From Ramlibacter sp. (lineage in GTDB: Bacteria; Pseudomonadota; Gammaproteobacteria; Burkholderiales; Burkholderiaceae): a stretch of 8,577 bases of DNA. The stretch lies in contig JACMQP010000347.1 of the NCBI GenBank assembly GCA_014376915.1, forward strand, positions 1 to 8,577. The letters are read 5' to 3'. A model generated the notes under the pieces. That model made no database searches and was not told the DNA's origin. It saw only the letters and a list, made by a program, of their open reading frames with translations. The position numbers were made by a program, and so were the translations under genes. How positions within the stretch are numbered: position 1 is the stretch's first letter; every line of letters starts with the position of its first letter. This document shows, piece by piece, positions 1-6,364 of the stretch.

Positions 1-962
1 GCCACCAGGAAGATGTTGACCCGGCTGGCGGTGAAGGCGGGGATGTTCTTCCACAGGTTGCAGCAGAAGAACTCTTGAACGACCAGGGCCTTCTCCTGCT
101 TGCTGAGCGAAAGGAAACCCGGCCCCGCTGCCCGGTACACCAGCGGATCCCAGTAGTCGCGGTCGTAGAAGGCCAGGATCTCCTTGATCGGCTTGCGGCG
201 CTCGAGAAAGGTAATGGTGTCGGGCGTGACCAGATCGTCGACGCCCGTGACGCGGGTCCTGTTGACGTAGGGTTGCAGAAAGTTGATCGTCTCGTAGATC
301 GCCAGCGGAAAGAGCGTGCCGTGCCTGGCCATCGATTTGTGCGTGTAGTTCGCCACCACGAAGCAGGCGAGCCAGAACAGGAAGATGGCCGAGATCTTCA
401 GCTTGTCGCGGCGCGGCACCGCCAGCAGGACCGGCACCAGGATCACGAGCATGAAGATGCCGTTGGCGCGGAAGAACAGCGCGATCGGCGCCAGGACCGC
501 GAGATAGGCCAGGGAGAAGGCGCTGGCCCGCCTGGCCCGCACGATCAGCCAGGCCTCGAACGTCAGTCCGGCGACGGCGGCGGAGAACAGGCCGTCGGAA
601 TAGAGCGCGCTCTGGTAGTACAGGACGGGCGGCGCAAGGCAGATGAACAGCAGGATGAAGGCAAAGGTCTTGCGCATGCCTTGGTTCCAGCACCAGGCCA
701 GGATGCGCGCGAAGATGAAGGCGCTGAGCAGCAACTGCACGGCCACCGACACCTCGATCAGGCGATGGGGCTCGTACAGCCACTTGACGAACAGGTACCA
801 GAAAATCGGCTTCCCGGACTGGATCTTGCTTTCCTCGATCTGCAGGATGACGGCCAGGCTGTCCTGTCCCAGCACGCCCGGCCAGAAGGTCAGCAGCCAG
901 ACGCAATAGGCGAGGACGAGCAGCAGGAAGACTGCCAGGAACGGGCGACGGGATGAATTCAT
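1..962 (-). CDS. Partial GT-C-like integral membrane protein, N-terminal 320 codons
   Basis: An open frame runs without a stop from an ATG at 962 to the left edge, so the C-terminus lies outside the window. The translation is strongly hydrophobic. Likely membrane segments lie near residues 8-28, 72-92, 98-118, 124-141, 148-183 (two) and 189-206, followed by a more polar stretch from about 207 to 310 that may be extracytoplasmic. After the first segment comes FWPGVLGQDS (residues 26-35), and a later loop reads YYQSALYSDGLFS (115-127). A WPG..xDS loop followed by a second Asp-bearing loop recalls GT-C-fold glycosyltransferases and related DUF6020-type proteins, where such acidic residues bind a lipid-linked donor. 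This is inference from pattern only; no substrate can be named. No ATG or GTG start was found in the upstream frame as far as I followed it (to about 1050), and no strong Shine-Dalgarno precedes 962. The gene lies 232 bp downstream of the kinase gene on the same strand, so co-transcription is uncertain. Confidence 0.75.
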   Translation of the reverse strand, partial: MNSSRRPFLAVFLLLVLAYCVWLLTFWPGVLGQDSLAVILQIEESKIQSGKPIFWYLFVKWLYEPHRLIEVSVAVQLLLSAFIFARILAWCWNQGMRKTFAFILLFICLAPPVLYYQSALYSDGLFSAAVAGLTFEAWLIVRARRASAFSLAYLAVLAPIALFFRANGIFMLVILVPVLLAVPRRDKLKISAIFLFWLACFVVANYTHKSMARHGTLFPLAIYETINFLQPYVNRTRVTGVDDLVTPDTITFLERRKPIKEILAFYDRDYWDPLVYRAAGPGFLSLSKQEKALVVQEFFCCNLWKNIPAFTASRVNIFLV

Positions 963-1194
963 AGCTTGCGTGGAGCGGGCATGGCAGCCGTACCGCTGTG
1001 GGCATTCCCTGAAATGCGCGGAGCAGCGATTATGAAGGAGCCGGCTAGGGCGTCCCGCCGGCATCGCGCCAAAACAGCAGCCGCCTGGAGTGCATGACGG
1101 CACTGGGGTGCGCCCGCCGGGTACCAGATTCGCGCGTCATGGCCTTGACGCCGCGGCGCGACCGGGCCTTCCGCTCGCGCTTTCCCGCCCAGGC

Positions 1195-2655
1195 TCAGTG
1201 AGTCGACGCCTCGGACGCCCGGTTCGGCTCTGCCTCGGTTCCCTTGTTCGAAGCCTTTGGTTTCTGCAACTTGATGTGCGCGGCCAGCCCGCCCGAGGTG
1301 GTGTTCGCCAGTGCGAAGATGCCGCCCATCCGCTGCACCGTCTTGTCGACAATGGCCAGGCCCAGGCCGGCGCCGGTGGCGGCAGTGCGGGCCGCGTCGC
1401 CACGGAAGAAGGGCTTGATCAGGTTGGGGAGCGCTTCCGGCGCCACGCCCATGCCATGGTCGCGAACTTTGAGCAGCACCCACTCGTTGCTTGACTTGGC
1501 GTTGATGTCGACCACGGCGATGCCGGTTTCCGGTGTCTTGCCGTAGCGGCGCGCATTTTCCAGCAGGTTGGAAATCACGCGCGCTAGCTCGACCTCATCG
1601 GCCAGCACGTACAGGCCCTTGGCAACGTCGAGGTTGATCCGCATGTCGCCCTGGTCCTGTACCGCGTACAGGCAGGCTTCGATCACGTCGTTGAGCAGTA
1701 CCGGCTTGAGCTCGGCGTGGTCCGGCCGGGCGTAGTCGAGGAATTTGTCGATGATGGCGTCGAGCTGGTTGATGTCCGCCGCCATGTGGTCGCGGGCGTC
1801 CTGGTCGGCCACGCTCATTTCGGTTTCCAGCCGCAGGCGCGCCAGCGGCGTGCGCAGGTCATGCGAGATGCCGGCCAGCATCACGGCCCGGTCCTGCTCG
1901 ATCTTGGCGAGCTGCTGCGCCATCCGGTTGAAGCCGATGTTGACCTCGCGGATTTCGCTCGTCACCGCCTTCTCGTCGAGGCGGCTGGCGTCGAAGTCGC
2001 CGTCCCGCACGCGGCTGGCGGCGAACGACAGCTGTTTGAGCGGCCGGTTGATCAGCCGGGCGATCAGGGCCGCCCCTGCCAGCGACAGTCCCGCCGCAGT
2101 GATCAGCCAGATCAGCCAGGTCCGGCTGCCGACCTGGGTGAAGCGGGCCTTGTCCATCAGGATCCAGTAATGGTCCGTATCGATCCGGAAGCCGACCCAC
2201 AGACCTTCTTCGCCGTTGACGCTGCCGGCGACGGTGGTGCCGGGCCCCAGCCGGGTCACCAGCTCATCCACGATGCGGCTGTCGAGTCCCCCGGAGTCGA
2301 AGCTGACGAAGCGGTCGGTCGGCTCGCGCGGCGAGATCCGCACGCCCTCCTGGTCGGCCAGGGTCTTGATCAGCGACACGCGCTGGATGGAATCGGAATG
2401 GATGAGCGCTGCCCGGCTGAGATTGACCAGGGAGGCGATTTGCTGGGCCGTCTGCACCGCCCGCGGCTCGAACTCGAGCGCACGGAAGGTCTGCAGCCAA
2501 GCCACGATGCTGCCGATCAGCAACAGCGACAAAAGGAAGAAAGTGCGCCAGAACAGCGACAGCCCCACCCGGGGCCGCATTTCCAGCGGCGCTGGTGCCG
2601 TTTCCAACGGCGCGGGGCCAGTCGCATCGATGCTTGTGGTGACGGCGCGGATCAA
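1195..2655 (-). CDS. envZ: EnvZ-type sensor histidine kinase
   Basis: This 486-residue membrane kinase should autophosphorylate and pass phosphate to the OmpR encoded just upstream. A proline-rich cytoplasmic tail precedes TM1 (about 35-56). A periplasmic sensor region of about 120 residues follows, then TM2 (about 179-203) and a HAMP linker (about 200-254). The phosphoacceptor is H265 in GISHDLRTPLARLRLETEM, very close to the EnvZ H-box. The N box is NLLENARRYG (363-372), G1 is DHGMG (399-403), the F box is KPFFRG (414-419) and G2 is GAGLGLAI (428-435), so the ATP-binding lid is complete. The start is a TTG. No ATG occurs in frame between it and an upstream stop, and AGAGGA sits 5 nt before it. 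The next ATG (codon 26, at 2580) has no well-spaced Shine-Dalgarno. The gene follows ompR with a 73-bp gap, as expected for an ompR-envZ operon. The extra N-terminal 25 residues and the C-terminal Ser/Glu/Lys-rich tail (from about 465) are not part of the core kinase. Confidence 0.93.
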   Translation of the reverse strand: MIRAVTTSIDATGPAPLETAPAPLEMRPRVGLSLFWRTFFLLSLLLIGSIVAWLQTFRALEFEPRAVQTAQQIASLVNLSRAALIHSDSIQRVSLIKTLADQEGVRISPREPTDRFVSFDSGGLDSRIVDELVTRLGPGTTVAGSVNGEEGLWVGFRIDTDHYWILMDKARFTQVGSRTWLIWLITAAGLSLAGAALIARLINRPLKQLSFAASRVRDGDFDASRLDEKAVTSEIREVNIGFNRMAQQLAKIEQDRAVMLAGISHDLRTPLARLRLETEMSVADQDARDHMAADINQLDAIIDKFLDYARPDHAELKPVLLNDVIEACLYAVQDQGDMRINLDVAKGLYVLADEVELARVISNLLENARRYGKTPETGIAVVDINAKSSNEWVLLKVRDHGMGVAPEALPNLIKPFFRGDAARTAATGAGLGLAIVDKTVQRMGGIFALANTTSGGLAAHIKLQKPKASNKGTEAEPNRASEASTH

Positions 2656-2672
2656 ACCAGTCCTCTGCTCAT
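2652..2672 (-). CDS. Possible 6-codon leader mini-ORF overlapping the envZ start
   Basis: On the minus strand an ATG at 2672 opens a frame of six codons (Met-Ser-Arg-Gly-Leu-Val) ending in TGA at 2654-2652. The stop shares two bases with the TTG start of the kinase gene, in the arrangement TTGA. A GGGA motif lies about 6 nt before the ATG. If translated, ribosomes ending here would be placed exactly on the kinase start, a layout suited to termination-reinitiation coupling or to damping kinase output. Such a short frame arises easily by chance, so it may not be translated at all. Confidence 0.25.
   Translation of the reverse strand: MSRGLV
2661..2666 (-). promoter_or_regulatory. Ribosome binding site fixing the TTG start of envZ
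   Basis: On the minus strand AGAGGA lies 5 nt before the TTG at 2655-2653, a good Shine-Dalgarno match at normal spacing. It is the main reason for choosing TTG over the ATG 25 codons downstream. The same bases also encode codons 3 and 4 of the overlapping mini-ORF at 2652-2672. Confidence 0.6.
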
Positions 2673-2728
2673 GTGTTGTCCCTGCCTGTTGGATTGCGCG
2701 CGGTCAGCACATGGCTGGACTTCCGGGC

Positions 2729-3460
2729 TCAGCCCGCTCCGTCCGGCACGAACACGTAGCCGACACCCCATACAGTCTGAATATAACGCGGCGCGGCGGC
2801 GTCGACTTCGACCAGCTTGCGCAGACGCGAGACCTGCACGTCCAGGCTGCGGTCAAACGGTTCGAATTCGCGGCCACGGGCCAGCTGGGCCAGCTTTTCG
2901 CGCGAGAGCGGCTGGCGCGGGTGGCGCACAAGAGCCTTGAGCATGGCAAATTCGCCGGTTGTCAGCGGCAGTTCCTCGCCGTTCTTGCGCAGGGTGCGAG
3001 CACCCAGGTCGAAGGCGAAAGGGCCGAAATTCACGACTTCGTTGTCGCTGGACGGAGCGCCCGGCGCTTCCTGAGCCGGACGGCGGCGCAGTACCGCGTG
3101 CACGCGGGCCAGCAGTTCGCGCGGATTGAACGGCTTGCCGAGGTAGTCGTCGGCGCCGACTTCCAGCCCGACAATGCGGTCGACGTCTTCGCCTTTGGCG
3201 GTCAGCATGATGATCGGGGTTCGGTCGTTGGCCGCGCGCAGGCGGCGGCAGATGGACAGGCCGTCTTCGCCGGGCATCATCAGATCCAGCACGATCAGAT
3301 CGGCTGTTTCCCGCAGCATCAGGCGGTTCAAGGCCTTGCCGTCCTCGGCCAGGATCACTTCGAAGCCTTCCTGAGTGAGGTAGCGGCGCAGCAGGTCTCG
3401 GATGCGGGCGTCGTCGTCAACGACGAGGATCTTGTCGGTTTTGGCTGCAGCTTGGTTCAT
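2729..3460 (-). CDS. ompR: Response regulator OmpR
   Basis: This 243-residue DNA-binding response regulator matches enterobacterial OmpR closely over its whole length. The receiver domain (about 10-125) has the acidic pocket D15/D16, phosphoacceptor D59 in LIVLDLMMPGEDGLSICRRL, the switch Thr T87 and the invariant K109. The blocks VDRIVGLEVGADDY and KPFNPRELLAR are near-identical to OmpR. The winged-helix domain (about 143-240) carries LTTGEFAMLKALV, the recognition-helix region DRSLDVQVSRLRKLVE and the C-terminal hairpin YIQTVWGVGYVFVPDG, again as in OmpR. The length is usual (239 in E. coli). The start ATG at 3460 has GGGAG at 3465-3469, 4 nt upstream. The gene is transcribed first, with the kinase gene 73 bp downstream. 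Mirrored GTAACA-type boxes upstream suggest autoregulation, which is inference. In enterobacteria OmpR controls porins and acid or osmotic responses; the targets here are unknown. Confidence 0.97.
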   Translation of the reverse strand: MNQAAAKTDKILVVDDDARIRDLLRRYLTQEGFEVILAEDGKALNRLMLRETADLIVLDLMMPGEDGLSICRRLRAANDRTPIIMLTAKGEDVDRIVGLEVGADDYLGKPFNPRELLARVHAVLRRRPAQEAPGAPSSDNEVVNFGPFAFDLGARTLRKNGEELPLTTGEFAMLKALVRHPRQPLSREKLAQLARGREFEPFDRSLDVQVSRLRKLVEVDAAAPRYIQTVWGVGYVFVPDGAG

Positions 3461-3476
3461 GTCGCTCCCAACGCGT

Positions 3477-3546
3477 ATTTGTAACAGCGCTGATTTTGAG
3501 CGCCTTGGCAGGGTTTTTCCCGATATCTTGACCCATTGTTACAAAT
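3477..3546. promoter_or_regulatory. Mirrored GTAACA boxes, candidate OmpR operator pair
   Basis: The 10-mer ATTTGTAACA at 3477-3486 recurs as its exact reverse complement TGTTACAAAT at 3537-3546, with centres 60 bp apart. The right copy also contains the 9-bp palindrome TTGTTACAA. In the divergent region upstream of ompR, the resemblance to the GTAACA/GAAACA core of enterobacterial OmpR sites makes autoregulation plausible. The left box lies only 17-26 nt from the ompR start codon, where binding would more likely repress than activate. I could not place a convincing -35/-10 pair for either direction. The repeat is seen directly; OmpR binding is inference. Confidence 0.4.
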
Positions 3547-3549
3547 GTT

Positions 3550-3601
3550 GCCCTGCAGCGCATCCATTCACTTTCAAGAGGGTATGGCTGCGCTGCAGGG
3601 C
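3550..3601. repeat. Large inverted repeat, 20-bp arms around a 12-nt loop
   Basis: The arms at 3550-3569 and 3582-3601 are complementary at 18 of 20 positions, and the outer 13 bp (3550-3562 against 3589-3601, core CCCTGCAGCGCA) match perfectly. The loop is 3570-3581. No T-tract follows on either strand, so it does not look like an intrinsic terminator. As RNA it would form a long, stable hairpin ending 16 nt before the ATG at 3618, in the leader of the small exported protein. It could be a regulatory hairpin or mRNA stabiliser, a protein-binding palindrome, or one copy of a dispersed REP/MITE-like element. The sequence alone does not decide. Confidence 0.85.
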
Positions 3602-3617
3602 CGAGTTCAATGCAGCC

Positions 3618-3836
3618 ATGAAGACGTTTCTGTTGATCCTCCTGGTGCCGCTCGCGGGCCTGGCCGGCGAGGTACAGCCCGGTCCCATCCCGCCGTTGAG
3701 CGACCTGCGGCTGGCGATCCAGCAAAGCCAGGCGTCCGGGGCGGCGGCCACCGGTCCGCGCCACCTCACTGCCCAGGAGCGGGCCGAGCTGCGTCGCCAG
3801 ATCCAGCAGCTGAGCCGCCGCCCGCCCAAGCCTTGA
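3618..3836 (+). CDS. Small exported protein of unknown function (72 aa)
   Basis: A 72-residue protein begins at the ATG at 3618. Starting there gives a textbook secretion signal: MK, then the hydrophobic core TFLLILLVPLAGLAG, with a likely cleavage near residues 14-17. The mature part is proline- and glutamine-rich with a short charged helix, LTAQERAELRRQIQQ (50-64), and a basic C-terminus. Short exported proteins with an L(T/S)xxER.xLRRxI segment are common hypothetical proteins in Burkholderiales; I know of no assigned function. The frame stays open upstream to 3402, but that part overlaps ompR and lacks a good start. No strong Shine-Dalgarno is visible, and the large inverted repeat ends 16 nt before the ATG. 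It is divergent from ompR and sits 51 bp before the SIMPL gene on the same strand. An envelope role, possibly under OmpR, is inference. Confidence 0.65.
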   Translation: MKTFLLILLVPLAGLAGEVQPGPIPPLSDLRLAIQQSQASGAAATGPRHLTAQERAELRRQIQQLSRRPPKP

Positions 3837-3887
3837 CCGCGGTGCGGGGCGCAGAATCTCGCCTTTGCCAGCCAACGTCCCAGATTC

Positions 3888-4586
3888 ATGACACACCAGA
3901 AACTGTTCGCCGCATTCGCCTTTTCCCTGCTCACCCTGGGCGCTGGCGCGCAAACGGCACCTCCACCCCAGAACGTGCTGCAGCTGTCGGCCACCGGCAC
4001 CGTCGAAGTTCAGCAGGACCTGCTGATGCTCAACCTGACCGCGACGCGTGACGGAGCCGAGGCCGCGGGGGTGCAAAACCAGCTGAAGGTGGCGCTCGAT
4101 GCGGCGTTGACCGAAGCGCAGAAGGCGGCGTCGCCCGGGCAGCTGGACGTGCGGACCGGCAACTTCAGCCTGTATCCGCGCTACTCCCGGGATGGCAAGG
4201 TCAACGGCTGGCAGGGCGTGGCGGAGCTGGTGCTGGAAGGCCGCGACTTCGCGCGCATCACCGGTACCGCCGCGAAGATCCAGACCATGACCATGGGTGG
4301 CGTCGCCTTTGGCCTCAGCCGCGAGCAGCGAGCGAAGGTTGAAGGGGATGCCCAGGCGATGGCGATCGAGCGCTTTCAGACCAAGGCCACGGAGCTGGCC
4401 CGGGCCTTCGGCTTTGCCGGCTATACGTTGCGCGAGGTCTCGGTCAACAGCAACGACCAGGGCTACCCGCGGCCGCGTGTGATGGCGATGGAACTGAAGT
4501 CGGCGCAGGCCGATGCGCCGGCGCCGGTCCAGGCCGGCAAAAGTTCGGTGGTCGTCACCGTTTCGGGTTCGGTGCAGCTGCGCTAG
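3888..4586 (+). CDS. Periplasmic SIMPL domain (DUF541) protein
   Basis: This 232-residue protein has a signal peptide (about 1-21, probable cleavage after the A19-G20-A21 box) and then a single SIMPL/DUF541 domain spanning about 28-230. Features that fit the family are the opening strand LQLSATGTVEVQQD, the alternating hydrophobic strand LLMLNLTATRDG, the long helix through QLKVALDAALTEAQKAA, the segment FSLYPRYSRDGKVNGWQG and the closing VVVTVSGSVQLR. Family members are periplasmic or outer-membrane-associated proteins such as E. coli YggE, linked with oxidative-stress tolerance, though their biochemistry is poorly defined. The length is typical. The ATG at 3888 is chosen because it gives a complete signal peptide; no clear Shine-Dalgarno precedes it. 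The gene may be co-transcribed with the small exported protein 51 bp upstream. It converges on the dehydrogenase gene, with only 20 bp between stop codons. Confidence 0.9.
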   Translation: MTHQKLFAAFAFSLLTLGAGAQTAPPPQNVLQLSATGTVEVQQDLLMLNLTATRDGAEAAGVQNQLKVALDAALTEAQKAASPGQLDVRTGNFSLYPRYSRDGKVNGWQGVAELVLEGRDFARITGTAAKIQTMTMGGVAFGLSREQRAKVEGDAQAMAIERFQTKATELARAFGFAGYTLREVSVNSNDQGYPRPRVMAMELKSAQADAPAPVQAGKSSVVVTVSGSVQLR

Positions 4587-4599
4587 CTGCAGCTGCACC
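4571..4599. terminator. Hairpin between convergent genes, possible bidirectional terminator
   Basis: GGTGCAGCTGC at 4571-4581 is perfectly complementary to GCAGCTGCACC at 4589-4599, with a 7-nt loop (4582-4588) that contains the TAG stop of the SIMPL gene. The stem covers the last codons of that gene and ends 8 bases before the stop of the convergent dehydrogenase gene. A stable stem between convergent genes suits a shared terminator, but the flanks are only modestly T-rich on the plus strand (CTTGTT) and not T-rich on the minus strand. Termination would therefore be weak, or the stem may act mainly to protect 3' ends. Confidence 0.4.
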
Positions 4600-4606
4600 G
4601 CGCTTG

Positions 4607-5377
<771 letters not shown>

Positions 5378-5407
5378 GGCGGTCTCCAGTCTTGAATTAG
5401 GATGGGG

Positions 5408-5448
5408 TTGACGAGAAAAAATACGGCCGCGCAAGTATGCGGTTTTTT
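5408..5448 (+). promoter_or_regulatory. Possible hydrolase promoter and T-tract hairpin in the divergent gap
   Basis: A good -35 hexamer, TTGACG, lies at 5408-5413, but only weak -10 matches follow around 5433-5441. Within the same stretch CCGC (5427-5430) and GCGG (5439-5442) can pair across an 8-nt loop and are followed at once by six T residues (5443-5448), 7 nt before the ATG at 5456. That resembles a very small attenuator, although a 4-bp stem, extendable only by G-U pairs, is weak. If the -35 is real, the upstream ATG at 5402 cannot be the main start, because it would precede the transcript. Confidence 0.3.
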
Positions 5449-5455
5449 GATTTCC

Positions 5456-6364
5456 ATGCCTGAACCTACGCTGAACTACGTAACCTGCCCCGACGCGGCG
5501 GGTGGCCACCGGATGGCGTTCTGGCAGTGGGGCGACGCTGCCGCGCCGCACGCCATGGTGTGCGTGCATGGCCTGTCCCGCCAGGGTCGCGACTTCGACG
5601 TGCTGGCCCAGGCGCTGGTGCGGCGGGCCGGCGGCAAGCTGCGCGTGGTTTGTCCCGACGTCGTCGGCCGGGGTCGCAGCGACTGGCTCAAGGACCCGAT
5701 GGGCTACCAGATCCCGGCCTATGCCGGGGACATGCTGTTGCTGTTGGCGCAGCTGCACCAGGCCGCGCCGATCGCGCGCCTGGACTGGGTCGGCACCAGC
5801 ATGGGTGGGTTGATCGGCATGGCGGTGTGCGGGACCGACGGCCTGCCGCTGCCGGTCCCGGTGCGCCGCCTGGTGCTCAACGACGTCGGCCCGGCGATCC
5901 AGTGGCAGGCACTGGCCCGCATCAGCAACTACCTCGGCAACACGGGCCGGTTCGAGTCGGTGCAGCAGGCCGCGGACGCGATGTGGGCAATCTCGACCAG
6001 CTTCGGGCCGCACACGCCCGAACAGTGGTTGGCGCTGTCGCAGGCGATGGTGAAGCCGCTGCCCGAAGGCGGCTACACGTTGCACTACGACCCGGCGATC
6101 GCCGTGCCCTTTCGCACCCTGAGCGAAGAATCGGCAGCCCAGGGCGAGGCGGCGCTTTGGCAGCTGTACGACAACCTCAAGGCGCAGACGCTGCTGACGC
6201 GCGGCGCCAAGTCGGACCTGCTCTCGCGGCCGACCGCCGACGCCATGACGGCACGCGGTCCGAAGCCCCGGCTGGTGGAATTCGCGGGTGTCGGCCACGC
6301 CCCGACCTTCGTAAACGACGAGCAGGTGGAGGCTGTGGTCGCGTTCCTGGTTGACGCGCCATGA
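5456..6364 (+). CDS. Alpha/beta hydrolase
   Basis: This 302-residue alpha/beta-hydrolase-fold enzyme probably has esterase-like or related activity; the substrate is unknown. The nucleophile elbow is GTSMGG with S115. The oxyanion-hole HG is at 38-39, the acid is probably D254 in GAKSDLLS, and the catalytic His is H281 in GVGHAP, so the triad is complete. LNDVGP (141-146) and the lid between about 150 and 225 suit a proteobacterial subfamily of uncharacterised hydrolases. There is no signal peptide, so it is likely cytoplasmic. An in-frame ATG at 5402 would add 18 residues (total 320), but these are unlike the conserved start of the fold and would begin upstream of the likely promoter. I prefer the ATG at 5456, though neither has a strong Shine-Dalgarno. 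Its TGA overlaps the relA start as ATGA, indicating translational coupling. Divergence from the 3-hydroxybutyrate dehydrogenase makes a hydroxybutyrate ester or oligomer a possible, unsupported substrate. Confidence 0.88.
   Translation: MPEPTLNYVTCPDAAGGHRMAFWQWGDAAAPHAMVCVHGLSRQGRDFDVLAQALVRRAGGKLRVVCPDVVGRGRSDWLKDPMGYQIPAYAGDMLLLLAQLHQAAPIARLDWVGTSMGGLIGMAVCGTDGLPLPVPVRRLVLNDVGPAIQWQALARISNYLGNTGRFESVQQAADAMWAISTSFGPHTPEQWLALSQAMVKPLPEGGYTLHYDPAIAVPFRTLSEESAAQGEAALWQLYDNLKAQTLLTRGAKSDLLSRPTADAMTARGPKPRLVEFAGVGHAPTFVNDEQVEAVVAFLVDAP

Noticed and set aside
75..956. 293-codon plus-strand frame
   Set aside because: It is antisense to the membrane protein, rich in Gln, Arg, Asp and Glu with no recognisable motif. 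The opposite strand gives coherent hydrophobic segments.
963..1194. Gap between the kinase and membrane-protein genes checked for a promoter, terminator or RNA
   Set aside because: I saw only short palindromes (for example GCGTCA/TGACGC at 1134-1151 and GCGCGA/TCGCGC at 1156-1180) without T-tracts, and an isolated minus-strand CATAAT at 1029-1034 with no fitting -35. None is strong enough to list.
959..1483. 174-codon minus-strand frame running from the kinase 3' end across the intergenic gap
   Set aside because: It is an out-of-frame shadow of the kinase C-terminus. Its composition is Arg/Ala/Gly-rich with no domain, signal or ribosome binding site.
1717..2940. 407-codon plus-strand frame
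   Set aside because: It is antisense to the kinase and the 3' part of ompR, which have unmistakable family motifs. The length reflects GC-rich codon bias.
2216..3484. 422-codon plus-strand frame
   Set aside because: It is antisense to ompR and the kinase N-terminus and has no recognisable motif.
3487..3503. Small GCGCT/AGCGC hairpin upstream of ompR
   Set aside because: The 5-bp arms are expected by chance at this GC content and show no terminator tail.
5402..5455. ATG at 5402 as the hydrolase start
   Set aside because: The extra 18 residues do not belong to the fold, there is no spaced Shine-Dalgarno, and a TTGACG -35 candidate lies downstream of that ATG.
5378..6298. N-terminal extension of the dehydrogenase frame to 6298 (563 codons in total)
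   Set aside because: It is antisense to the hydrolase. The ATG at 5377 has its own ribosome binding site and begins where the family begins.
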